From positions 6,284,529 to 6,348,528 of the forward strand of contig JANAVB010044017.1 in assembly GCA_029216955.1 (NCBI GenBank): DNA of 64,000 nucleotides, in the 5' to 3' direction. The notes below the pieces were generated by a model. The model was given only the letters and a program-made list of their open reading frames with translations, did no database searches and had not been told where the DNA came from. Shown in pieces: positions 54,631 through 64,000 of the stretch; position 1 is the first letter of the stretch; each line of letters opens with the position of its first letter. This DNA is from Iris pallida. Lineage: Eukaryota > Streptophyta > Magnoliopsida > Asparagales > Iridaceae. The position numbers and the translations under genes were made by a program.

Positions 54631-57600
54631 AAAAATAATCATATTATCAAGAACTGCGAGATTTTGTACGGAGGATGAGTAGGTACGTCAAATCTTAGCT
54701 CAATTTTTGAAAAGAAGGAGGGGTGTTTGTCATAGGAATCCCAATTGACCTCATATTCTACAAGATGGGGGTATGCTTCCTTCCAGACTCTACCCAACTT
54801 ATAGAAGTTGGCCACCTGTAAAGATCGTCGTCATTACAAGACCTTGAGGAGGACAATTTCTAGGGAGGGACACGAGAATAATGGACACTTCTGACCGCAG
54901 TCTTGGATTCTAAGTGAGCCTCGATAACACCATAACGTTCTTGGTCAATAACAACTATAAGAAGGTTACTATAATAAAATATTGTCACTCTAGGGGACAT
55001 GCTTCTGACAAGATGGTAGCGACCTCTTGTTGGAATATACTAAGGTGTGTCGGTTCAGAAGGATTCGTTCTACGTCTAACATGGGAAACTAATAAGTGAG
55101 CTTGAAAACTTAGGAAAGAAGAAATTATGGCCAAGTGATGAGAATCGATGATAATTAAAGAACCCAGGCTATAGATTATGATTAGGCAAGTGTTTTGAAA
55201 ACTCTAAGTCAAAACGACTAATATGTGTGGGCTGATGTTTGGTGTTGTGTAGGAGGCATGCGCTTGCTTGTTGGAAGGCATACGTCATAGGTGTGCGTCT
55301 TGCATAGATCTTGAGTATTCAGTTTAGTTAAGGGAATGGGTCGATATTTGCATGGGTGAAATCAAATAGGTCGAATTTGGGTCTCTATGGTTTGTTTTGA
55401 GGAAACAATGTGTCATACACGTGGTGTAATTTTTAAATAGAGCACTGAAAAGTTCGTTTGCGTGGGACATGTATGTCATGTGAGTAGCATGACTAGTCTA
55501 GTTCCTGAGTGTGAACTTTGTCGAAAGAAAAAGGCTAGCGTTGTGCTTCAATTATCAAAATCACGGTCGAGGGTATCACATGATACGAATATTGGTCGAC
55601 GTTATGAACCATTGAATTATTAGTCTAATTGGAACCAATCATTTCCAACCACTTGTTAATTCCAAAATCTTATGTTCCTTAGAGAGGCTTGCGATCTATT
55701 TACCTCAAAAAAATTTTCTATTGATTTAAATAAAAATGATTCTATGATTGACTTGAAGAATTTAGGTTGCAATCTGTTACTGTAGTTATCTAAACGCACG
55801 AGCAAAGGAAAATAAAATGCAAAATAAAAGATCATTTCATAAATTCCATACAGACGGAAGAACAGTCACGATTGTAATACCATTCTAAGAGGTAGAGTAT
55901 AATAAGTTTAATGTTCTACCCAACTTATAGAAGTTGGTTAATCGAAAAAAGCACAGTAATAGGGCTTCTAAGAAGGTCAAAATTTAAGGAGGTATAGGAA
56001 GTATGAGGTATTTCCAATCATAGTCACAGACTCTATAGGAAGTCTAGGTATTATCTATTTAATATGGCCCGTATATTAATTATGTTTGGTCAAGACAGTA
56101 TGAGAGGTCTTGGTCAAGTATATCCGAAAGCTAGTTGGTACCAAGAGATGCATAACATAAGCTACGAAGAGATATAGTTATGAAATCTATGGAAGGAGAA
56201 TTAGTGAGCCAATAGATGGGACCTACATAATAGGGGTGAGGGCCTATTTCATCAAGTTTGGTTTTATAGTCCCAATATGGCGATAAGCTATGATGGGTTT
56301 AACTGAGTCTCAATAGGTTCCCTAATTGGACTTCAATCTTTGATTGCATGAACTTTAGATTTTAATCTATAGTGGCTGGACAAAATTTTGTGGAATTTTA
56401 AACCATCCCTATTAGGTTAGGGTAATGTAGAATAGGTTCAAATTCAAGTGGTTGGGCAAATTTCCCGTCGGGTTGGTAGAATAGGTTCTGTAAGTCGTGA
56501 GATGCGCCTTTCGTGACTTTTGTGTTTAAGTAGCACAAAAGGCCTCTATTGAGTGGCACACTAGTGGCATGTGCGTAGAGGGCTTCGAGTAGATCACAAC
56601 CATATATTTGGCCAAAAGATTTGAGTCAAGATTGGATCTCTAACTGCAGTCCGAAAGTACATCGGTGTTATGGTAAGGGTTATCGCTAGTCCCTTTTGAC
56701 CTGAAAGTCGTATCATAATAATAGAGTCCAAGGAGATGTGTTTGTGTGGGACATGATATGTCTACTTGAAGGTGGACACGTTTAAGTTTTGTATATAAAT
56801 TTTGTTGGAAGGTAACAACTAGTATTACACTTCAAATATCAAAGTCACGGTAAGGGACACCAAAAGATCTAAAAAGAAAGTGGGAGTTCACGAGTCACTA
56901 ATTTATCATCCTAGTGAGAACCAATTTACCTCAATCAATCGGTGATCCCCAAATTCTTAAAAGTAAGAATGGCTTACAATCTATTCACTCTAGAGATTAG
57001 GATATGGTTTTAGGAATAATGAGGTTAGGAATATTTGAATCGCGATATCGTACCTTGATATTTGGTAATAATAAGTCACGATGTGATCGATAACATGATA
57101 GGGTAGTTGTGAATCAGTTTCGAGGATTGTATCCTGAGTCCGAATAAATGGAAATGATCGCGTACAGTGGTACCTGAGTCGATAAGATAGAATGACCCGC
57201 TTGTCCATGGTATATGAGAGTTTATCGGTGGAATAACGAACTCTAAAGCACGTCATGGGAAAGATCCCTAACTACTAAGTCGTGAATTTCTATTTATGTC
57301 ATACCTGCCAGACTATAGTGACAAGTGTTCTAGAGGTATTAAATGTAGTGCTCATGCATCACTTGTTGATTACTAATACAACATAATGACGGGGCATCAT
57401 GCTATAGATTTTGGCTAAGCTGGTGAATGTGTTGTTCTAATATTATGTCACTTCTTTGATAATAGAATTTTGTACCTAGAGTAACATCTGCTGAATCTCT
57501 AATCTTGGAATGGGTGTCTACCATGGTCCTTGCAATGCTTGTCCTTGTTTTGGTCTATTCTTCTATGTCTAAACTGTGGGGGCCTAGTCAAGTAAGGTTT

Positions 57601-58763
57601 GAGTTAAGGCATACAGATTGCTAGTTAAGCCAAGAATCAAGATGAATATTTGGAGACTCACAGTAAATGATTCCTAGAGATTAGATAGTCTCATAGGTTT
57701 GTGGCTTACCCAAGGGTAAGATCTTACTCATCTTTTAAGCTCAAATGACTAGAAGGTCACGATATTACTATTTGGGTCAAGGGAGGACGAGCAACTTTAG
57801 GCAAGGTTGTAGTTATATGTCTTGGCCAATGGTTACTATACTTGTACATATAACTACCATGGCCATGGGGATACTCTGTATTTATCTATTAAATACGAGT
57901 GTTCGTCTTTCCAATCAGTGAAAGACAAAAGCAATAAAGAGTTCAAGAAAGATGTCATTGAATACAATTACGTAATTCAAAGGCGAATGTGTAATTCAAG
58001 AGGAATTGTCAATGCAGTCGCGGATGAGATCCTAGATACCTCTATATCTCAATCTACGTGGGATAATCATATGAAGAGCGAACCAAGTGCACTATGGTTG
58101 ATCAGACCATAATATATTAATTCTAATTAGACAATATGCTTGTGGGCGTCCCCAGTATACATATGTCCTAAACAAGCTTGACAAAGAATAAGCTTACAAA
58201 ACTAGGCTATAAATAGCGTCGTTATTCATAGTAGTTTAAAGTATAAGTACGGGAGAATACGTTGAAAGCAGTAATAAATAGTTCTAGTTTCCTAAGGATC
58301 TAAGTCTTATCCGGTGTGCTTGCGTATACAGTCGTCCTACTGGTTCTTGTATCAGGCCTTAGTTGACTAATGGGTATGGGCTACAAAATCTCTATATTCT
58401 AGATAAACATCTCTCCTACACTAGCATATATTCATTATCACTCTGTTACACTTTAATACTAGGTTAAAAGGATACGGGTGGTAGGTTGTAGTCATACTAC
58501 TCAACTTATAAAGTCAAATAATGGAGTAATTGAGGAATATAACACGTATACTCGTATGAGTTATCTCCTAACCTCCCTATTCAGTACGAAAGAAGATAAG
58601 ATTTGTAGTGAAAGGAATCAAGCAGAAGGAAGTCAAGATAATCGGACGAAAGTTCGAGATTCGGAATTGAGGGAGGAAGTCAAGCTTGTGGATGAGATTC
58701 CTATATCCTAATCCTATATGCAGGTTCACATTGGTATAGTAGCGTAATCGATGTGACAAACTC
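54631..58763 (-). other. Coding-free internal region of F
   Basis: No retrotransposon protein motif is seen on either strand. Two related modules at about 55440-55710 and 56700-57000 share GTGGGACATG, TCAAAATCACGGT / TCAAAGTCACGGT, AACCAAT and CAATCTATT words in the same order. A similar module lies in the E LTR (43085-43210). Positions 57930-58690 align with the D internal region. Confidence 0.7.
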
Positions 58764-58781
58764 GACCTGCATGGGCCACCA
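58764..58781 (-). other. Primer-binding site of F
   Basis: TGGTGGCCCATGCAGGTC on the minus strand, 18 nt, starts 8 nt after the 5' LTR end at 58790. Confidence 0.85.
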
Positions 58782-58789
58782 CAAAAATA

Positions 58790-59628
58790 TGTAACGTCCC
58801 AGTCCCAAAAGACGAGGACTAGAAACGTATCATGCCAGCTGTCTACATACGAAGTATACTCCAATATATGGATATCTCGTATGTATACATAAGCTGTAAA
58901 ATATAGTAACCATGAAGCTAATCTCATCCACAAACCAATATATCATAAAATCAACTTATTAAAGTCATTTGTACAAACGTTGGGCGGAGACAAAGTCCAC
59001 TACCAACTATCTCAAAATAAAATGTATAAGAAGTAAATCGATAAAATATCAAACAAACCAAGCGCAATTCTTTTTGAAGGAAGGAAGAAGATCACGGCCT
59101 TGGCTAGAACACCTGCAGTAAATCATGAAAGCATACACCTGGAGAGATAACAAGGTCCTCAGAGGGACGTAACAAGATACATGAAGAACATACCATGTAA
59201 CTGCATAAGTAAAAAAAAAACTATAAACTACAACACAATAGGGTACCTAACCATCTATGTGATATGCACTTTGAGGACAACATTCTACGCAGGGGCTGTA
59301 CGGATTCACGCAAGCAAGTAATAAAGAGTGGCCGTCAAGTAGCGCTCATCCGAGATACTATCGGTCGGGCAACAAGTAGCGCTCATCCGAGTCACTATCA
59401 CCCATAAATGTGTAAAATGTAAATGTAGCCCCTACGCTAGTAGCTGTCCCCTCCCCCCAATGATACTATACATGCATCGTAACCACGACACACCAACACG
59501 TGTCGTTTCCACAATACGGTTTATATTCAATAACTGTCAAGTCTTCTAACAAGCATCTATTGACAGTTATTCCTACGCATGCGCACGGGTGATTAGCCAA
59601 CACGCAAGTGCCCCTACTTCAATAACAT
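58790..59628 (-). repeat. 5' LTR of F, left piece with an internal deletion
   Basis: It matches 51698-52518, then jumps to the equivalent of 52968 (CCCCTACTTCAATAACAT), losing about 449 bp that include the donor hairpin. It ends at AACAT, the target site of G. Confidence 0.85.
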
Positions 59629-61087
59629 TGTAAAACCTCTAAATTTCTACTATATTTTTGTACTAATTTTTTTTGTATTTATACGTCTCAATAACGTATT
59701 GTACGTCATGCGCGAAATTTTAATTTTCGAAATTGCTCGACGAGTACGAATATGTGCGAGCGTACATATTTTTTTTGAAAAACATTTTTCTATTTGTATC
59801 GTTTGAAAATAATATATATAATAAATATTTTTAGCTATCGTATCAAAATTTTCAAGTTTATAAATTTATTTATAAAAAGCCTTTGGTTTATACAGTTATT
59901 AATAGTAAATAATATTCTTTGTACATACATATATATTTCATAAATATTTTATTAGTTTATTTTTTATAATATTTATTATTTTCGAAATTAATATTATTAG
60001 TGTTTTTGGAAATATATTTTTGAATTATTATGGCGATTTAAATCTTGATTTGATTCTATGGATTTATTTAAATAGTTAAAATAATATCTATATTTTGAAA
60101 TTTGATTTATCTTATCTAATTTTAAGCTAAAGGTTGGAATTTAATTGGATTTAAATTGGATTTGGATTTGGATTTGGATTGGATTTGGATTTGGATTGGA
60201 TTTGGATTTGAATTTGGATTTAAATTTATTAGTAGCTAATTATCTATTTGGGTTTTAAATAAATCCTAATCTTTATCCAACTGAGAATTCCCACATCCTA
60301 TAAATAGGCAGGTACTCCTCTAAATTTCTATCATTCATTAAACTCCACAAAATTTTCCATAAAGTGTACGTGCATCGTGTCGGTGTCCATCTCTTCCGTG
60401 TCAGCCGTGACGGCCTCGGGTCCGACCCCGGTGTCTTTCCAATAGATTATTCTTTTTTTACATATACAAATTCTGCCCTCTCCTTTGTGTCAACACCCGA
60501 CACAGACTGTACAACCGTCCTACTCCTACTCGGACCCCGTCCCCGCTCGTGTCCTCCTCCCCGACTCCAACCTACATCTCCGTCATCCGGCACCCTCACA
60601 CCACCTCCCATTCTTCTCTTCATACCCTGCCTCGGACTTTTCGACCACCGCACATCCGGCTATCACCATCGTCACCATCATCAAACAGAATAGGAAAACC
60701 ACCGACATACCCAACCTACTTACCAAGACCCGGCCAAGCCCTTAGCGACTAATCTTCGCGCCACAACGTCCAACGAACACCACCACCAACTGCTCCTATC
60801 AACCACCAGACCAGTCCCGCCCCGGCGAGAGTTCGTCGCAGCACAGCTCGCGAGCCCTTGGTTTTTGCCGGCGCTCGACGACTTGCCTCTTCCTTGTGTA
60901 TATCTGGGCGCCATCGCACCGCTGCGGTGAGCCACCACCGTCGTCGCTTACACCCTCAGCCACCACCACCATCAAACCCAAGAAAAAAGGAAAATAAAAA
61001 CACACACACCCCTCACCTCCGGCCGCCGGTGCCATGTCCGCCGCGGCTGCAGACCCGCCGCCGTGTGCTGCACCTCCAGCCGGCGTG
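59629..61087 (+). mobile_element. LTR of element G (D-related family), interrupted by H
   Basis: It starts TGTAAAACCTCTAAATTTC and resembles the D LTR read on its own strand: the GCTCGACGAGTACG block, TATAAATA at 60299-60306, CAGGTACTCCTC and CATCATTCATT-like leader text, then a C-rich leader. H interrupts it at 61088. The left flank AACAT would be its target duplication. Frames in the C-rich leader have no recognised domain. Confidence 0.75.
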
Positions 61088-63966
61088 TGTTACGACCCGG
61101 TCCCAATTTCTTGGGTCGAATCGGATAATGCCCAGCCTGCACCGTTGTTTAGACGGCGGCAGTAAGCTGTATTCAGTAGTGAAACATATGCAGATAAAAT
61201 TCTAACGAATATAAAATCTTTTATTCAATTTAAAATTTCTGAAATACAACAACTATTAATTACAACAACTATATTTGATACATTGGTTACTAAATAAATT
61301 ACTATCCAGCTCTACTGATCTTGGGTTCCAGGTTCTGCGGGAACATGCATCAGATCTTCGATGACGCAATCACCTAAAAATGTTGTCTCCAGTCAGGAGG
61401 GAGCAAAGTACAATTCATGATAATCCAACAATTGAAATAAAAATTGAGTTATGCACTTTTAAACAATTTGAAATAAATATTTTTCTAGCAGTTAAAACAT
61501 TGTGATGTGAATAGGCAATGAATATGACCGGCTTGGGTTGTACAGTTGTATCCTATTGATACGATATGGCTTATCCCCGTGTGTATGAGGGGTAAGCTAA
61601 CACAGTCAGTATACTATTTTGGATGTGGTCATACTCATTACACTACTCCTCCAGTACCCAACAGTTAATCAGTCAATGCTCTCAGAGAGAGAGAGAGAGA
61701 GAGTTCCGTGTTGCATCTTGGTTTAAACTTGCAATAAAACGATTACTAAATAATTGGTAAACTAACACAAATTGTACTTGTCTTGGTTTTATTGACTGGA
61801 TTGAGATGTCTGAACCGAAGAAGATGTCAAGTATGTTCTTGAAATCCTACAATCGAGAAGTTTACCTTAGATTTCCAAAGTTGCCATGCTAGATGTGCTA
61901 GTTACAATCTCTAAATTTGTCCTAGTCAATATTTAATCTTTATTATACTAACAAAACTCGATTATCTAATGCGTTACATTTAATTATGATGGAAATATCA
62001 TTTTATATTTAATTTCAAAAAACTTTGTATTTATCGATTTATTGGCAAATCTTGGTATTTTATAATTTATATAATAAAACTACATTTCTTTCATTAAATG
62101 AGAAGAATATGAATTTCTAAAACGTTATAGTTGTTTATCATTTCTAAATTTTTACGTTCCGAACAAAAACAGAAAAACATTAACACGTTACTAGCTATTA
62201 CAAAAATTAACAAAAGCAAATGGGCTTATGCCCTTACAGATCATTTTACATGAATTAAAATAAGAAGAAAACTTTGGTTAGTCTCTAAAAATTATCCTAC
62301 AATTTAATTACAAAATAAAATAATAATTTAAATTAAAATGAATTAATTTTACGAGTCTCAGATACTGGTACATCGTCAAAATAGCTAATGCCTCAACGTC
62401 TGAAACAATGCCAGTTTTATTTGCATTTCGCTAAGGGCCCATTGACCGATACGGTCGTCGCCCAAAATTTAATTTATAAATATTTTCGAAAACCGATTTG
62501 AAATCCATTTGTAAATTTTATAAAAATTTGGACAGCATCTCCTCTGTTTTTGGGACAACCCAAAACTGGAAAAATGCTCCAACAATTCCAACAAATATCC
62601 CAAACTAGGGAACCACAGAAATAATTTTTGTCCACAATAAAAATCTAATTCACAGAACGTTTCCGAAGGAAATTCAGAAAACCCGAAATGAAATCGGAAA
62701 ACCCGAAATGAACTTCGAAAAACCAAAACTCCTTGGAAATTCTAAACCAACAGAAACACTCAAAGAAAAATAAGCCACAGAACCAATTCCGAAAAGATTT
62801 CGGAAAGTCCAAAATCCAAACTGCAAAATTAGCCGATTCCCGTTGCGGGATCGGGAACCATATCATCATCAACAATATAAACCCAAGGGACAACTACTGA
62901 GATTAACAGAGATTACCCAAAAGCTTGGTGACGAAATCCGAAGGGTAGCCTCGGACTCGGAACACGCCGTCACAGACTCTGAAGTCTCCGGACAGCGTCA
63001 CAAAGAGTGCTACGAAAACAACGAACAACGCTAAATCTGAGGCGGGAAGCGATCCACGGAAACCGAAACAGCGGATCAGAAACGGCAGGGGGTCGATGGC
63101 GTCAGGGCGGACGCGGACATGGGGTCGGGGCCGGAGAGGCGCGCGTAGGGGCGAGGCTTCGGTAGCCGGCGGTCGGCCTGGGCCGTGGGGACAGCGGTGG
63201 CGGGGGTCGCCGGCCTCGGGCGGCTGCGAGCACGGATCGGGTGGCGACTAGGGTACGGTTCGGCCGGGACTCGGGCAGTGGGCGCTGGAGAAGCACAGCG
63301 GCAGGGGCCGCGGACTTGTCGAAGGGCGGAGATGAGTTTGCCGAGAGATTCGACGGCGGGAGACGCTGCGTCGATGGGGCTGTTCTCAGCCCGGACAGCT
63401 GGGGTTTTAGGGATTAAGTTTTGGGTTGGAAAAAAATAGAGTGTGGGGATGATGAAGGGAATTAGAGGAGTTTAAATAGAGAAAAATTGGGTGTTTCGGA
63501 AACTTAGGAGTCTCCGTCGGTTTGCTCGGGGAGGCCGAGAGTTGGCTGAGCAATGTATGGGAGATGAGGGGTTTTCCCTCAACTGATGGGTTAAAGAGAA
63601 AGTTTAATGAAACTTTTAATAAAAGAATTGTTTTATTATTTTTTATTTATTAAGAAAATGTAAGATATAAATAAGAGATTTCTGAATTAGTTTTGGAAAA
63701 CCGATCTTGGATTTGAGATGGGTTCGGGACGGGTCTGGATGGGTAAGAACAGTCAGGTCCAACAAACATCCATAATTATTTATTTTGAAAATAATAATTT
63801 TTAATTTAACTATAAATAATAATTATTAACACTAAAATTTATCTAATTAAAATTACGGGTTTTTGTCTAAACTCCAAAAAAGAAAAATATATTTTCTAAA
63901 TTAACAAATGATTTATATTTAGCTAATTTATTCAATTAATGAACTGGAAAATTTACGGGTTTCACA
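61088..63966 (-). repeat. 3' LTR of element H (2879 bp)
   Basis: On the minus strand it starts TGTGAAACCCG at 63966 and ends CCGGGTCGTAACA at 61088. A TATTTAAA-type box is near 63478-63471, followed by a GC-rich leader (63420-63040). An acceptor TTTTTAG (61374) is preceded by TCCTGACTGG, as in B and A, and followed by an acidic frame (DCVIEDLMHVPAEPGTQDQ, stop). The donor position reads AGACAAGTAC (near 61782) instead of AGGCAAGTAC. A GA microsatellite is at 61681-61703. Confidence 0.8.
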
Positions 63967-64000
63967 ACCTTCCCTCCTTAGAAAATTTTGTCCTCGAAAT
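63967..64000 (-). other. Polypurine tract of H at the window edge
   Basis: On the minus strand ATTTCGAGGACAAAATTTTC and then TAAGGAGGGAAGGT precede TGTGAAACC. The internal region of H lies outside the window. Confidence 0.85.

Larger units (their letters stand above)
51698..64000 (-). mobile_element. Element F: non-autonomous gypsy-like element with G and H nested in its 5' LTR
   Basis: The 3' LTR is 51698-54594 and the internal region 54595-58789. The 5' LTR begins at 58790 and is broken at 59629 by G, and G by H, which runs off the window. The left flank GGGTT (51693-51697) should recur beyond the window. The F LTR end matches that of D (TCCCAGTCCCAAAATACG on the plus strand). No gag or pol motif is present in the 4.2-kb internal region. 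Confidence 0.8.

Noticed and set aside
57822..58112. 96-codon plus-strand frame in F
   Set aside because: Antisense to F; its D counterpart is not open in the same frame and no domain is recognised.
1..64000. CRISPR arrays, operons or bacterial defence systems
   Set aside because: Tandem repeats here are minisatellites or microsatellites without spacer structure, and all coding remnants are plant retrotransposon proteins.
1..64000. tRNA, rRNA or snRNA genes
   Set aside because: The tRNA-Ile-like strings are 15-19 nt primer sites next to LTRs, without the rest of a tRNA; no other RNA gene signature was recognised.

Overview
The window is plant nuclear DNA made almost entirely of nested LTR retrotransposons. 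I recognise no host gene, rRNA, tRNA gene or CRISPR array. The evidence for a plant is the set of Ty3/gypsy gag-pol remnants of chromovirus (Del/Tekay-like) type, the conserved GAGGACGAAATT box before the polypurine tract, long LTRs (2.5-4.2 kb) with TATA promoters, and a Ty1/copia LTR. I cannot name the species.

Layout. The oldest traceable element is J (plus strand). Its 5' LTR survives as pieces at 8220-8580, 15304-16275 and about 48203-48660, followed by its primer site, decayed gag, protease and RT up to 51697. Three insertions interrupt the J LTR. A is a 3' part only (end of its internal region at 1998-3374, 3' LTR 3375-8219), and a 606-bp inverted-repeat element sits in the last bases of its LTR. 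B is a complete gag-only element (8581-15298, target duplication ATTTG). I is a minus-strand solo LTR split into three pieces (16276-17244, 27414-28014, 47139-48202). Inside I lie C (17245-27408, complete, gag-only, 3.8-kb LTRs, duplication GGCTA) and D (28015-47133, minus, non-autonomous, 3.67-kb LTRs, duplication GTGCG/GTACG). Inside D is E (32743-43348, minus, duplication AAGTA/AAGCA), the best preserved coding element, with gag, protease, RT, RNase H and a partial integrase. A Ty1/copia 3' fragment (34038-35402) replaces E's 3' end. The deepest chain is therefore J > I > D > E > copia.

On the right, J's pol is cut at 51698 by F (minus, coding-free internal region). The right LTR of F carries G (59629-61087, plus), and G is interrupted by H (61088 to the window end, minus). 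The far left (1-1997) holds a fragment of a J/I-type LTR joined to A-type internal sequence.

How the parts relate. B, C, D, E, F and J share one primer-binding site that matches my recollection of the 3' end of plant tRNA-Ile(AAU), so they look like one replication lineage. B and C (gag only) and D and F (no recognisable genes) would depend on an autonomous relative such as E or J for reverse transcriptase and integrase. Most of the LTRs also share an intron-like leader module: a GC-type donor often within a GGCAAG/CTTGCC hairpin, a CTGAC branch-like box, a pyrimidine-rich acceptor about 290-520 bp before the LTR end, and in seven families a short acidic reading frame after the acceptor. This module is the most interesting unexplained structure in the window. 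Premature stops and target-duplication mismatches are largely C-to-T or G-to-A changes, as expected for methylated, silenced repeats.
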